DNA from: Heliocidaris tuberculata
Lineage: Eukaryota > Echinodermata > Echinoidea > Camarodonta > Echinometridae
NCBI GenBank assembly: GCA_025618425.1
Contig: CM046844.1
Span: forward strand, 15,192,076 to 15,256,075
Direction: 5' to 3'
DNA length: 64,000 nt
Shown piece after piece: positions 10,128 through 22,631 of the stretch. The notes under the pieces are model-generated. The model worked only from the letters and a program-made list of their open reading frames with translations. It was not told where the DNA came from and made no database searches. The position numbers and the translations under genes are program-made. Numbering within the stretch: the first letter of the stretch is position 1; each line of letters begins with the position of its first letter.

Positions 10128-12102
10128 TATAGCGAACCTAGCCCAGCGTTGTTATGGAAATGTCGTCTGCTTTTGTTGGTCTGGGGTTGCTTTTAAACTG
10201 ATGTAGATTACTCTTTTTGGATGCTTAACTGCTTAAAGTATCATTTTGAGGTAAGTTGGGAACCAACACTAATAAAAACATGCAACATTTGTCTAGTTTA
10301 ACGTTATATCTTGTATGACACTTGCCGCTAGTTCGAAATCTAACTTAATGCTGATGAAAGTAGATCTCACGTTATCGTTAGATCTAACGTTAACGTTAGA
10401 TCCGCTGCGCTTCGTCTAAGTTGTTAGTACACATTGAGTAATGACAGCCTAGTTCTGGTTGTATAAAATTCAAATAGAATTGATTTTAATCATATTTCTC
10501 AAAACGAACTGACATGTTAATTTAGATTTAAACAGCTGCAAACTGAAAAAAAATATTTCACCCTTGTTTTTGAAACACAGTTCACATGGCATGGATGGTC
10601 AGGAATTGGTATGATCTAAATAAAACGATATCGAATGAAGTTGGAGTTAGACCAAGTCCTACAACTAACATAGGCATAGCTACGCCTGTACAGCGCCATA
10701 TTTGATTTGAATTATTGAATTAATTTGCACGACTGAAATATGGCACGGTTCATCTTTTCTAAAGAGGAGTGGTGCATGCACTATAGTGAGATTCTGGAGA
10801 AAAAAACGAACAAGAGTTGGGGAAAACGGCTGTTGGCCCTTCACAGGGTGAAAATACAAATCGGGCCATGGAAAGGTAGAATTGTTGTCATATCCCAGGA
10901 TGGCGTTTGCAAGACAGAGCGTTCCACACATCTAGGCTTGCCTATATGACAAATATTCATGGGTTATCAGGTTATTGTGAACTTTCATCTTTCATCTTCA
11001 TCGATGCATCTGAGCTTGAAGCATCACATTTATAAAAGTTTAAAACCTCAGAGCTTGCACGCTTCGCGGGCGCGGCGGGGGTGGGGGGGGGGGGGGGGAC
11101 CGCTCCCTGCACCCAGGTCCCAGTACCCCCACGGGGTCCCCGTGGGAGCACGTTCCGCGTGCTCATCACCGATTTCGCACGCTTCGCGTGCTCACAACCA
11201 CCCCCCCCCTCCCCTGAAAAAAAAAATTAAATCCTGACTATGCAGTTGAGGTCTAGTTGTGATCTTCATATATTAATGAATATTTCTTCTCTAACTTTAG
11301 TTGTCCCTTTTGATAGTTGTCTGCAAAGTCCTCATTCCATTGTCTCTCGCTCTTTCGTATAGTTCCCGTACTTATATCGCCGGTGAATCGCCTTGCCCTT
11401 GGCCTTGGAGACGAGAACATAAGACCTGGAACTGTTCCTTAATTGCTCGCCAGTAGTAGCCCCTTCTCACCTGGAGCTCCCGAACTTGGCTTCGAACTAA
11501 GCTTCCTCCCACCAGCCAGAGCTACCCCTGCCGCTGCTGCCTTGTCAAGAATTGCGGCCCCTGGTCGACTGTTGCCTGTTGGTAAGCTGAATTGCACTCT
11601 CTTCCTGCCGCCGCCCCCCCCCTTCACACTCACACACAACATCCATGGATAATTATGCGAAACGTCTGTCCCCAATCTCCACTTCTATCCTTATTATAGA
11701 CGGAATAATGTGATTATGAATATGAAGGAAAAGTGAATATGCAACCTTTTCTTTTATATTCTTTGTTTTTAAAAGATAAAGAAAAAAAAATGATATTCTC
11801 TATTTTGATCCAACAGGTGCCATTCAACATCATCAATCGGCCGACACTTCATTCAGGGTGCAAAGGAAGCAGTATTCACTACTAATTCTAGAAGGAATCA
11901 AACTCCCGCATCTACACGTCAATCGTATTTTCATGCACGCAAATTGACAATAGTGAGTGATGTCACGGGGATCGTTCTCACTTGCCTGTCCTCATTACCC
12001 TTGATTAGATAATGAGAAAATGATATCGATTTTATCAGTAGATGCAACTCTACTATTTACGGCTGAAATTATTCAGATTATAAAATTTTGACCTACTCTA
12101 TA
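10128..12102. other. Spacer between two TIR-element copies, unassigned
   Basis: Contains a frame of 69 codons at 10740-10949 with no recognised domain, and a G/C-rich patch at 11050-11215 in which GCACGCTTCGCG occurs on each side of G- and C-runs, a common repeat style. A 22-bp perfect palindrome lies at 10381-10402. No exon with convincing splice sites was found. Confidence 0.4.
10381..10402. repeat. Perfect 22-bp palindrome
   Basis: The sequence reads identically on both strands, centred on AACGTTAACGTT and bounded by GATCT/AGATC. Related GTTAGATC and TCTAGATC words cluster here and near 38.1 kb. Confidence 0.85.
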
Positions 12103-12572
12103 GGGCACACATAAGTAATTAATCCGCTCGTAATGCATGCCGGTGAGGCGGAGCAAAGATGATTTGAAATTAATTGATTAGAAATATTCATATAAAATCG
12201 ATTCATTGTTCTCAGTAAATTTGAAAAGCGTAAATGGTGTTTAATAAACATACTCTTTCCAATTTGACACCTTAGCTGAAGTTGGCTAGCCTTTTATTAT
12301 TTTTAAAGGATTTATTTTATCACTGGTGCACTTCCACTGTTTCAATGTGCGAATGGGCGGAAATTTCGGCTAGTCTTGTTTCAGCCTAAATATCTTTTTT
12401 AATCGCTGGGAAAGTGCCCAAATGAGGTACTTCATTTGGGAGATTTTTATATTTTGTCTCTGTTCTGTGAATTTAAACGATTTCTACCCCGGGGGTTTTC
12501 AAAATATGATTTTTAGACAACCTTCGTTATAACACATAAGTGAATGGGGCTGTGAATTACTTATGTGAGCCC
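12103..12572. mobile_element. ~470-bp TIR element, copy B
   Basis: Matches 9660-10127 in the same orientation with only a few differences, for example GTCACTTC against GGTACTTC in the TTTGGGAG region. It is flanked by CTATA on the left and TATGAG on the right. Confidence 0.85.
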
Positions 12573-13682
12573 TATGAGCCAAAATGCCGATTCTTGCAGA
12601 GATTTCCTCTTCACTGGATATTGAGTCTCGCGAAACGAGATATCGTGAGATTTGGCGAGATATTTGCAAGGGGTTCAGAATGTATCTCTCAGTCGAAAAC
12701 AATGCAGAAAGTGATGGGCTATGGTAGAGGTCCTTCTCCGTGACATTTTGCTCTTCATTTTGGTATATAACATGAATATATTCGTTCGGATTTGGATATC
12801 TTTTTTCCTGTCTAAAAATGATGAAATTTCTGACTTTTTGGGGAGCAATTTTAGCCTTTATTTGCTTCCTCCGAACTCCTGACTGGTATAGACTTATAAA
12901 ATCTAAGTGATGTAGATGATCGCTGAGTTGGATTGTTGGCGCAGACAATGAACTCAAAACAATTTTGCAGCAAAATGTATTTGTCGAAGAAAATATGGCT
13001 TTATTTCAACCATTTTCCGCACAAAATACCCCGTGAGAGCCACTGAGGGGGTGAACCTCCGCTACGCTACCCCGGTGTAACGGGGTGGCATGCACCAAGT
13101 CGCTGCTGTGGTTAGTGACTTCAGTCAGGTCGAATATTCATTGCTGCAACAGCGTAAAAGGTACACCAAAATCAATGTAAGGAGGATATCATTTATCAAC
13201 ATTGGCCAACTAACCTGATTTCAGGTCTATTTAAGTTTACCTCTGACAAAATTTGAGTTTCCAAGATGAAAATGAAGTTAAAAAGAAATAAAATTCTCTT
13301 TCCTTATAAATGAAATATCGGGGAATAATCACCGCTAATACACACAGACAGGAACAGCAATGCAGGGCCAGGTACGGGTACACTATTGTACTTTACATGT
13401 ACAAAGTTGTAAATGTGTATCAAATAAGTTTACAAATGGGCCGTGCTAGACTCTGGTACATGTACTAGGTCATACGTATGTGTGTACGCATGGATATTAT
13501 GGCAAGCCATCGGGGTCTACTTACGTCTACTCACCACGCGTACTTGATTTTCGATACACGTACCTATATTGACCAATCAGAAGCCAGTATTCAGTACGCG
13601 TACTGTTTTGGGTCATCACGTCACGTGTGTTTAAGGGTACGTGTACTTTACTTTTACAGACGTTCCTGACCCCTCCGGCCAT
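12573..13682. other. Unassigned spacer
   Basis: A minus-strand open frame overlaps the TIR element and continues to about 12957 with no domain. GTACGCGT/ACGCGTAC-type words recur at 13535-13640. Nothing supports a gene. Confidence 0.4.
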
Positions 13683-13859
13683 ACCCAGGTGGAAATTCCA
13701 GTAGAAACCAGTAGAATCCAGTGAGGACATTTTACTGGTGTCTACTGGTTTTAGGATTCTAATGGTTTCTACGGGAATTTCAACAAATTCCAGCAGAATT
13801 CCCATAGAATCCATTACATCTCACTGGTGTGAAGACCAGTATAAACCATTAAAATACAG

Positions 13860-15345
13860 TAGAGTCTACTGGTAAGAAGAACGGTACGAAAATACAGTGT
13901 CAAATCGATAGAAACCATTATATTCAACTGGATAAGACCAGTAAAAACCATCAAAAACCAGCTGAGACTATACTATATTAAGGGTATAAAATCAGATTCA
14001 AACCATAAGAAACCAATAGAAACCAGAGTAGTCTACTGGTTTTAAAAATTGCTGTATGACCAGTAGAAACCAATTATAGAACCAGGAGACTCTACTGGTT
14101 TGAAGAAGGGTGTCAAAATTTCAGAGTCAAACCAATAGAAACCATTAGATTCAACTGGACTGAAGACCAGTAAAAACCATCAAAAACCAGCAGAGTCTAT
14201 GTGGTTGATATTAAGGGTATAAAATCAAAGTAAATCCGTAAGATACCAATAGAACCCAGAGTAGTCTACTGGTTTTAAAAAGGGCTGTATTAACAGTAGA
14301 AACCAATTAGAACCAGTAGACTCTACTGGTTTGAAGAAGGGTGTCAAAATTTCAGAGTCAAACCAATAGAAACCATTAGATTCAACTGGATTGAAGACCA
14401 GTAAAAACCATTAAAAACCAGCAGAGTCTATGTGGTTGATATGAAGGTTATAAAACTAGAGTCAATCCGTAAAAAATTGATAAAAACCAGAATAGTCTAC
14501 TGGTTTGTAAAAGAGCTGTATTGCCTGTAGAAACCAGTTAGAACCAGGAGGCTCTACTGGTTTGAAGAAGAGTGTCAAAATACAGAGTCAAACCAATAGA
14601 AACCATTAGATTCAACTGGACTGAAGACCAGTAAGAACCATCTAAAACCAGCAGAGTCTATGTGGTTGATATTAAGGGTATAAAATCAAAGTAAATCCGT
14701 AAGATACCAATAGAACCCAGAGTAGTCTACTGGTTTTAAAAAGGGCTGTATTAACAGTAAAAACCAATTAGAACCAGTAGACTCTACTGGTTTGAAGAAG
14801 GGTGTCAAAATTTCAGAGTCAAACCAATAGAAACCATTAGATTCAACTGGATTGAAGACCATTAAAAACCATAAAAAACCAGCAGAATCTATGTGGTTGA
14901 TATGAAGGGTATAAAATTAGAGTCAATCCGTAAAAAAATTGATAGAAACGAGAATAGTCTAATGGTTTGTAAAAGAGCTGTATTGCCTGTAGAAACCAGT
15001 TAAAACCAGGAGACTCTACTGGTTTGAAGAGATTGTCAAAACACAGAATCAAACCAATAGAAACTATTAGATTTAACCGGATTGAAGACCAGTAAAAACT
15101 ATCAAAAACCAGCAGAGACTATGTGGTTTATATCAAGGGTATGAAATCAAAGTAAAACCATAAGAAATCAATAGAAACCAGAATTCTCTACTGGGTTTGA
15201 AAAGGGCTTTATTACAAATAGAAACCAATAAGAACCAGGAGTCTTTACTGGTTTAAGGAAGGGTTCAAAATACAGAGTCAAACCAATAAAAACAATTCAA
15301 TTCAACTGGATTGAAGACCATTTAAAACCATCGAAAATAAGCGGA
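13860..15345 (+). repeat. 231-bp tandem array with 461-bp dimer
   Basis: The landmark GTCTACTGGTTT recurs at 14031, 14264, 14495, 14725, 14957 and, changed, at about 15185, a spacing of 228-233 bases. Monomers alternate. Those at 14264 and 14725 share AAAAAGGGCTGTATTAACAG; those at 14495 and 14957 share GTAAAAGAGCTGTATTGCC. The higher-order unit is therefore a dimer of about 461 bp. Within each monomer, AGAAACCA and its complement TGGTTTCT-like words recur every 20-40 bases. Confidence 0.85.
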
Positions 15346-16023
15346 GTCTAAACAGTATGTATTCAAAATAAATAAAGAGTCAAACTGGTACTAGAAACCC
15401 AGTTAAAACTAGTAGAAAATGTACCAGTTGAAACCTCTGTATCACCAATTGGCGCATTTGCTTAGTGGAAAAGATACCAGTTGAAACTAGTATCTCCGAT
15501 TGCCACAAACTTTGTGCCAGTTTTCCAACTTGGTCTTTCCATTATGTTTTTCCAATGCCATCTGTTAATGGAAACGGCAATTTTTCCCTAATGCCTTGGT
15601 CCAGTTCGATACCATGCGCAATTAACTTTTTCCCCCAGTTGTCCACTGGCTCCAGTTGGAAACCAGTAGAATACCAGTTGAGACCAATAGAAACCAGTTA
15701 ATTTGCATAATAAATACTGGGTGCTTGTGTATTCATGTTTTCATATTATTTATTTAAATTTGCAGTACATTTCTTCATTGTTGATGATTTAGTGTAGTGC
15801 AAAACGTTTACCAAATACAAAGATGGGTCAACAAACGATTACTAGAACAATTCATTCACTGGTATCAATTACAAGTAATTAAACGGTAATTAAGGAAACA
15901 CTAACCAGGAACTAAAATATGTTCATTCAATACAAGTATATGGACGATGCCCACACACTTCAAAATATGCAAATTCTTCAAACTTCCATTGCACATTGGA
16001 AGTATTGCAGACACACCAGAGTA

Positions 16024-18290
16024 ACTTTGTTGCTATCAGTGTTTCCACTTTTCAAAATGAATTATCCTGAAATGAACACTGAAAATTCCTGGAATTTCAA
16101 AAAAATATCCTGATTTTTTTTAAATGAGCTACGATCGCCTCCAAACCTTCCTTACATGATCTCTGTAGAATGTGCACTGATCATTACCCTATATACTGTA
16201 TATTAGTTCACACCTCACTGCACTTGCATCATGTTCCAATGAACCGTCTGGGTGTGCCCATACATAGTGTACATCTATGGTGTACACACTTTTTTTTTTC
16301 AAAATATTTTATTAGAGATTTCATTCAAAATAGATCATTACATAAAATAAATGTAAATAATTTCAAACAAATACAAATCTTCATTTCGTTTTCATACCAT
16401 ACTGTTAAATTATTCACAAGACAAGCATGGAAGAATGTTGGAATGAAATCACTAAGTAAATAATATATTGACAAACACTAACGTACGCCCTATACCCCCT
16501 CCCTATGTCCCACAATGTATAATATTCAATGTAAATGATCTTTCATTCAAAATATGTTAATGTTCCTTTCTTTTTTTGTTATTTTCCTGGTTCATATAAA
16601 GATCGCCTTTAAATGAATAAAGGGGTAAACAAAAATGTATAATTACGGTATAATTAAATGAAATACAATTCTTCATGTTATATTCATATCATAAATAATA
16701 AGATGTGCATTTAACAATTTACCCAAGAGAAGGGGAAAATGATCATTCATGAAAAGTAACATAATGCATATTTTTATATAAACCCTGCATCGGTATACCT
16801 TGTTACCCCTTTCACTACTTACCCCCCCCCCCCCCCTTCTCAGCATTCACATTCACACTCACTAACATCCAACAAACATACCAAGATTTACACACGCACA
16901 ACACTAGACACATCATACCTGCTCACAATCACATCCTTATTCACTTTCAGTTCTTCCCATTTCTGTAAGTGTAAATGTAACTTCCCTGTCTTCGTTGCTA
17001 GATTTTTTTCTTCCTCTATACAATCAGCTATATATTTTTGTATTTTCGTAGATGAAGGAACCTGGCCTTGAGCCCTAGAATGGAAAATTGCATATTTAAT
17101 CAACATGACCAAAGAATTTACACATTTATTTCTATTTGAATTACCAGGTAATCCCATGTATATATCCCCCCCCCCCCCAATTCATATCTTTTAATTCAGC
17201 CAAGCCAAAATATTCAATACAAAATTGCCATAACAGTTTCACTTTCGCACAGTTCAGAAATATATGAAAGTAAGACTCAATCTCCTTATAACAAAATGAG
17301 CAATAATTGTCCCTCACAAACCCAAATCTCATCAAATGTTCTTTTGTATATATAGCTCCATGTAAAAGTATAAATTGAAATTCCCTTTGTTTTCTAATGA
17401 GAGTTGTGTTCCTTGCTCGGATAAAAAAAGTACATATTTCTTTATTTGTAAAGTTGAAATTGCTGTGACCATCCTTTACTGTTAAGTTATACGATTCACG
17501 TAAATTGTTGATAAAACAGTTATAAATAGTTCTAGATTTAACTACCTGAAAAGTTGTTTCCTGCCCAGCAATATTCATGTTTATATTAAAGTAAAAAAAA
17601 TCAATTTTCATAAATTTGACCGAAGGAGTAGCATTTTTCCAACTAATTGGTATGGCATGAGCAATATCAATTATCTGGAGCAATTGATTTGCATTAATCC
17701 CAAGATTTTGAAAATAAACCACAGGCTTTATATGCCCATTGTCAAAAATGTGATTTAAAGATCGATATCACAGATCATTTTACCTCTTATACAAATATTA
17801 TGATTATTAAATATAACCGGATTAACCTCCCCTTCAGAGTATCCATATTTCCTCATATCTTGCCAAGCCTTCAGCATTTCTGAATAAAATTGTGGTATTG
17901 TTGATGTTAATTTAGAAGTGTCAAACACACACACGCATGCACCATAGAACACACACACACACACTGCTTACTGCATGCACTTGTCTAAATGGACAAAGTC
18001 ATAATCAGACGGTGCTCATTCTGATTAGTCTCCCTTCAAGCCTTCTTATGTTTAAAACAAAGTACTGGGATTTTATATTTCTCCTTTTTTTTCCTTTGGT
18101 TTTTTGTTTTTTCCTGTTTTCTTTTTATTTTCTTTATTTGTTTAACTTTTGCCTACATTTTTGTTAGTCTATTCACGGAATCCCCAAATATCCTGGAAAA
18201 ATCATGGAATTTTTTCAATTCCTGAAATTATCCTTGAAAACCTCAAAAACTTCTGGAAACTCCTGAATTCCTGGAGAAGTGGAAACGCTG
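16024..18290. mobile_element. Nested insertion bounded by short inverted ends (tentative)
   Basis: GTGTTTCCACTTTTCAAAAT at 16039-16058 and GAGAAGTGGAAACGCTGCC at 18272-18290 are complementary over the core AGTGGAAAC. The adjacent TCCTGGAATTTC and GAAATTATCCTTGAAA blocks are also inverted relatives. It would lie inside the ACCAG element and enclose the LINE at 16291-17934. Confidence 0.35.
16291..17934 (-). pseudogene. 5'-truncated LINE, L1/Tx1-like RT C-terminus
   Basis: On the minus strand the frame at 17722-17141 encodes a C-terminal reverse transcriptase region. It has FQFILLHGAIYTKEHLMRFG, then CSFCYKEIESYFHIFLNC with the C-x2-C...H-x4-C spacing of the zf-RVT type seen after RT domains of L1/Tx1-like elements. 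An upstream piece (17922-17763) continues the same domain (TIPQFYSEMLKAWQDMRK, then NPVIFNN) but is out of frame near 17755. A downstream piece (17157-16888) carries the tail (LVMLIKYAIFHSRAQG) after a second frameshift in the C-run at 17167-17179. The + strand T-run at 16291-16301 is the poly(A) tail of the insertion. The 5' end stops in a CA microsatellite. Inactive copy. Confidence 0.8.
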
Positions 18291-18419
18291 CCACTGTACA
18301 AGATTGAAATAACTTGTATCTAATATACCAAGGTCAACTAGTAATACTGGTTTCCACTGGTCTAAGTAATTGGACTTGTAGGAAATTCCTTATGGTTTCT
18401 ACTGGAATCTTATTCACTT

Positions 18420-18800
18420 TCCATATTGAAACCAGTAGAATTTCCTTCTGGTTTTTACTGGAAGTATTCACTACTTTCCATATTGAAACCAGTAGAATTT
18501 CTTTCTGTTTTTTTACTGGAAGTATTCACTACTTTCCATATTGAAACCAGTAGAATTTCCTTCTGGTTTTCTACTGGAATCTATTCACTTTACATATTGA
18601 AGCCAGTAGAATTTCTTTCTGGTTTTCTACTGGAATCTATTCACTTTACATATTGAAACCAGTAGAATTTCTTTCTGGTTTTCTCCTGGAATCTATTCAC
18701 TTTACATATTGAAACCAGTAGAATTTTCTTTCTGGTTTTCTACTGGAATCTATTCACTTTCCATATTAAAACCAGTAGAAAATGGACCAGTAGAAACCAG
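18420..18800 (+). repeat. 57-bp tandem array
   Basis: TATTGAAACCAGTAGAATTT recurs at about 57-bp intervals (near 18424, 18481, 18539, 18595, 18652, 18709 and 18767), separated by TTCTACTGGAATCTATTCAC-type blocks. It forms the right flank of the 13683-18853 element. Confidence 0.85.
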
Positions 18801-18889
18801 TATAAGGTTCTACTGGTTTTATCCTAATGGTTTCTACGGGAATTTCGACCTGGGCATCATTCAGTCCATTTGTCAGTAAGTCCAACCTC

Positions 18890-19036
18890 AGTTGGTCTAT
18901 CACCATTTAGTCAACACCCATTTAGTCTAATAAGCATTTGGTCCAATTTCATTTGGTCTAACTGTCATTTGGTCTAATATCCGTCTGGTCTAATTACCAT
19001 TTGGTCTAATCATTTCGTCTAATGACCAACTGGGCT
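18890..19036 (+). repeat. ~20-bp CATTTGGTCTAAT tandem repeat
   Basis: Degenerate tandem copies of CATTTGGTCTAAT with 4-8 base variable spacers, starting at CCATTTGTCAGTAAGTCC and ending at GACCAACTGGGCTAATTTC. They lie directly outside the ACCAG element. The changing spacers are the reason it is not a clean satellite. Confidence 0.75.
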
Positions 19037-19766
19037 AATTTCTTGTTTTCCCCCTACAATACTACTCTAGGTGGCTTTGACTAAACAGTCAGGTCTCGGT
19101 TCGGCGCACTGGCAGAAATTTTCGAACTTTCTTGCAATAATTGCATGATAAGTATTTTTTTTGGGGGGGGGGATGAATTAGTTATCTAGTGAACAAATTG
19201 ATTAATTAATCAATTAATATGTTAGTGAATTTTCAGTTATTGTTTTATTGCATTTGCTTTTTTTTATTTTGTTTTTTATCCTTTCATTTCGTTCGCCATC
19301 TTCTCTTATATATCTCTTTATATATAATACGCTAAGGATTTGGAGTCTTTTTTTTGTGTTCGAATAGGCGCCTCCCCTGGCTCTTTAGTTCCCCACCTTT
19401 TGGTACACACGGGCGGGGAAAGTCCCCAGTGCCGTCCATATTTCATAAATTCATTTTTAAACATTAAATTTCCGGAGGGAGTAATATTTCTGTCGATGGA
19501 ACAGCTCACTGTCGTAGCACGGAAAAAGTACCTTCTGTTATGCCCCCAACCCATACCGATTACCTGTGAAAGGGAGAAACTTCATTGGTGTATTGCCAAA
19601 GAACAACGTGACGTATTCTCCATGGCCATATCCGCATGTGTATATTGGCTTCAGTGTATACAGCACACGTGTATTTTTTCGCACATACATGTACTGTTCC
19701 ATGTACTATTTGTAGCTTCATGGTTACATAACAGTTTAGTGCGTGTGTGACTCTATGGTTTCACGG
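19037..19766. other. Unassigned spacer
   Basis: T-rich DNA with an open frame of 136 codons on the plus strand (19340-19750) that shows no domain and a low-complexity hydrophobic end. A gene cannot be supported. Confidence 0.4.
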
Positions 19767-19767
19767 C

Positions 19768-19839
19768 GGGGGGGGGGGGGGGGGGGGGGGGGGGTGGGGG
19801 GGGGGAGAGGGGGTGGTGGATGGGGTGGGGGGGGGGACA
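19768..19839 (+). repeat. Long G-run cluster (27 G followed by G-tracts)
   Basis: Twenty-seven consecutive G (19768-19794), then G-tracts broken by single T or A. It is the densest quadruplex-forming sequence in the window. Confidence 0.9.
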
Positions 19840-19851
19840 TGTCTCATTGAA

Positions 19852-20266
19852 GCCGGTACACGTACATGATAACGGATAAAAAGGGTACCTTTTCAACAAT
19901 AAGCGCATAACCCGGATTACGCGTTTAGGATATCAAAAAAACAAAAATCAAGAAAAGGGTATAGCAAATTCAGAGATGATAGATCCGCGGAAGAGGGGGG
20001 GGGGGGGATATAGTTCGGTAGTGTGTTCCAAAGTAGGTTAAATTCTTTTACGGTTCTTTTTTGGCTAAAAAGAGGTCTATGATGATGATGATGTAATTCT
20101 CAAATAGGATGAAAAATACCTTATTAGATATAAAATCGCCGTTAATAATGGTATAAAAATCAGAGATAGACGGGTTACCCTGTTTAGAGTTTCAAAATCT
20201 GCTCCTACTGCAATCTGCTTTTTAATTCAGCAAGTGATTTACGCGGATGATGTACAGGTCTCAGTG
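19852..20266. mobile_element. Degenerate foldback element related to 54823-55359
   Basis: The right end TTACGCGGATGATGTACAGG (20237-20256) matches the right terminus of the element at 54823-55359. The interior shares AAAAAGGGTACC- and AAAAGGGTAT-type words spaced 30-50 bases. The left end (GTACATGATAACGGATAAAA) is poorly preserved. Confidence 0.5.
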
Positions 20267-20344
20267 AGACATCGGGGGGGGGGGTGGGGCGGTCGTCGCG
20301 ATCGATTCGGATCGATTCAGGTGCCCGTAACCTTTTCTGCCTTT

Positions 20345-20844
20345 NNNNNNNNNNNNNNNNNNNNNNNNNNNNNNNNNNNNNNNNNNNNNNNNNNNNNNNN
20401 NNNNNNNNNNNNNNNNNNNNNNNNNNNNNNNNNNNNNNNNNNNNNNNNNNNNNNNNNNNNNNNNNNNNNNNNNNNNNNNNNNNNNNNNNNNNNNNNNNNN
20501 NNNNNNNNNNNNNNNNNNNNNNNNNNNNNNNNNNNNNNNNNNNNNNNNNNNNNNNNNNNNNNNNNNNNNNNNNNNNNNNNNNNNNNNNNNNNNNNNNNNN
20601 NNNNNNNNNNNNNNNNNNNNNNNNNNNNNNNNNNNNNNNNNNNNNNNNNNNNNNNNNNNNNNNNNNNNNNNNNNNNNNNNNNNNNNNNNNNNNNNNNNNN
20701 NNNNNNNNNNNNNNNNNNNNNNNNNNNNNNNNNNNNNNNNNNNNNNNNNNNNNNNNNNNNNNNNNNNNNNNNNNNNNNNNNNNNNNNNNNNNNNNNNNNN
20801 NNNNNNNNNNNNNNNNNNNNNNNNNNNNNNNNNNNNNNNNNNNN
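20345..20844. other. Assembly gap (500 N)
   Basis: Exactly 500 unknown bases, the conventional size for a gap of unknown length. Any translated frame crossing it is meaningless. Confidence 0.99.
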
Positions 20845-20902
20845 CAAGAATGGTGATTGTTGCAGGCTATGCATGCTGCTGGCATAGCAGAGTTTTCCTT
20901 AC

Positions 20903-20978
20903 CGGCAGGTTCCAGGCAGTACAGGCCGTGGTAGAAAGCCTCCTCAGCCCTCACCTCATCTTGCATTATGGTTTTCAT
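20903..20978 (-). CDS. Candidate internal exon, unknown gene
   Basis: On the minus strand an acceptor-like CTGTAACTTACAG (or the TTCAG five bases on) precedes an open stretch that ends in CCTGCCG followed by the strong donor GTAAGG at 20902-20897. Only one frame is open across the exon. It reads QMKTIMQDEVRAEEA and then FYHGLYCLEPA, with non-repetitive, protein-like composition. I do not recognise the family. The 3' neighbour exons would fall toward the assembly gap. If the first AG is used the exon begins at 20983. The evidence is splice-site pairing plus a single open frame only. Confidence 0.35.
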
Positions 20979-20999
20979 CTGAACTGTAAGTTACAGTAG

Positions 21000-22600
21000 T
21001 ATTTTTGTTCTAAGTAGTTATCTTATTTTGTAATTTAATGTATTAAAAATATATGTAGAGACTTGCAGAAATTCGCAAAGTCTCAATTTTAATGTTAAGT
21101 TCTAACTTTGGGAAAAGTGAAGGAAATCCAAAAAAGGGTATGTTAAATGTTGTCTTATTTCATTCATTTAATTTATGTGAACTTTAACCGGAAAGAAACG
21201 GTATCCTTGATTTATGACTAGGGACATTTCTTTTCAATATACTAAATCCACTTTGCACATAAGAAAACTAGTGATTAAATGCAGTTAATTTCATATTTCT
21301 TATTATCTGAAAGCATGATTATATTTTTACACTGCATGAACGGAAAGTCTTTTTCTATGTGCTACACATGTATCTGAGGTCAAATGATTGTTTTATCGTA
21401 TTGAATGAGGAAGAGTTAAACTTGACAAGTTTATTCTGCTTTAGATATCCTGAGTAGAAATTGTACTATATAGAAGTGATGTATCTAAAGACAGCTATTT
21501 CATTTTAGAATTTACAGATGAAAGATACCGTACATAGTCGCTTATAAATCTTGCCTATTTCAATTGTTTATTTCAAGGAAGCCAAGCTTTAGAGAGATTT
21601 GAACCAATGTTGTAAATTGTTAGGATAATATTGTTACAACTAGACTTTGACTATTTGGCAGATGGTTGGCTAGTTTGTTTCGATTTACTTTTTTAGGGAC
21701 GAGCTGGGCTCGTAGTCACTCGTAGATACTTACATTGGCTGGTAGTCCTAATTCATCGATGGATTGGTGCTCAAGGTCGATATACACAGACATCGTAGCT
21801 AACTGGTAGTCTTCAACTCAAGTTCATAAAGTTGCGGGTCAGGGACACACCGGTCAGACTTCGCACGTTACTTCACACATCGGGTTACTTCAGTGGTCAC
21901 TTCATGCATCTCTTCAGTGGACTCAAAGAGGAGGTTGTCCTCATGAACCCTTCACATGGACTCTAGAGCGGGTGTTTCTTTTTAGTGTGTGTACACACCA
22001 ATTACTGGTCCAGTGTAGGTAGTTTCATTCTTTCATAATTAAATAATAATACTCCGAAGGATGAAATAGTCATTGCTGGCAATATATTGTTTTTTTCTTT
22101 GTGATAATATTGAAACTTGGCACAATGTGATTACATTTGATTATACATTGATAATATTGGAACTTGGAATCATTTAATTACCTTTAGTTGCATTGTTGAT
22201 AGTGGAACTTGTGAATTATTTAATCACCTTGTATATTCTATTTCCTGTTGAATACAAATTATTTTACTTTGTCAATTATTTCACGTTCATACATTATTGA
22301 GCAGATGGCTCTGAATTAAATTTATTTTTACTATATATGTATTGGTGAAGTCGCCTGTTTATTTTGTTGTGCCTTTGATACATTTACATTTCAATACAGG
22401 ATCTAACTTATTGTCAGAATAGTATTTACAGGACTAATATCTGACAATGATATCATCTTCAGCGCGCATATGTAAATCAGGATCATGCGCAGAGCGAACA
22501 AAGATACAACAAAAGTTACAACAAAAGTTACAACAATTTTCAGAATACCAATTTTATTTTAACTGTACTAGAGATAAAACAGTTTTCAGAATACCGCCCC
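21000..22600. other. Non-repetitive AT-rich region, no gene seen
   Basis: A patch at 21690-21990 is less AT-rich (TCGTAGTCACTCGTAGATAC and similar) and resembles in style the patch at 25290-25940, but neither shows a domain or a clear exon. Confidence 0.4.
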
Positions 22601-22631
22601 AATGAAGAGTGGGATATTGTGTTGTATACAG

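Larger units (their letters stand above)
13683..18853. mobile_element. 5.2-kb foldback/array element with CCCAGGT termini
   Basis: The left end CCCAGGTGGAAATTCCAGTA is the imperfect inverse of the right end around TACGGGAATTTCGACCTGGG. Just inside, both ends carry TCTAATGGTTTCTACGGG or its complement, so the two flanks belong to one unit. The interior consists of ACCAGTAGAAACCAGT-like repeats: a long 231-bp array on the left, a 57-bp array on the right, and nested insertions between them. CAT trinucleotides flank the ends, which may be a 3-bp target duplication. No transposase is encoded. It could equally be satellite DNA spread by an unknown mechanism. Confidence 0.6.

Noticed and set aside
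12499..12957. 152-codon minus-strand open frame
   Set aside because: Overlaps the end of the TIR element at 12103-12572 and has no domain or splice context.
20205..20978. Long frames spanning the N gap
   Set aside because: Openness is produced by unknown bases. Only the splice-bounded part at 20903-20978 was kept.
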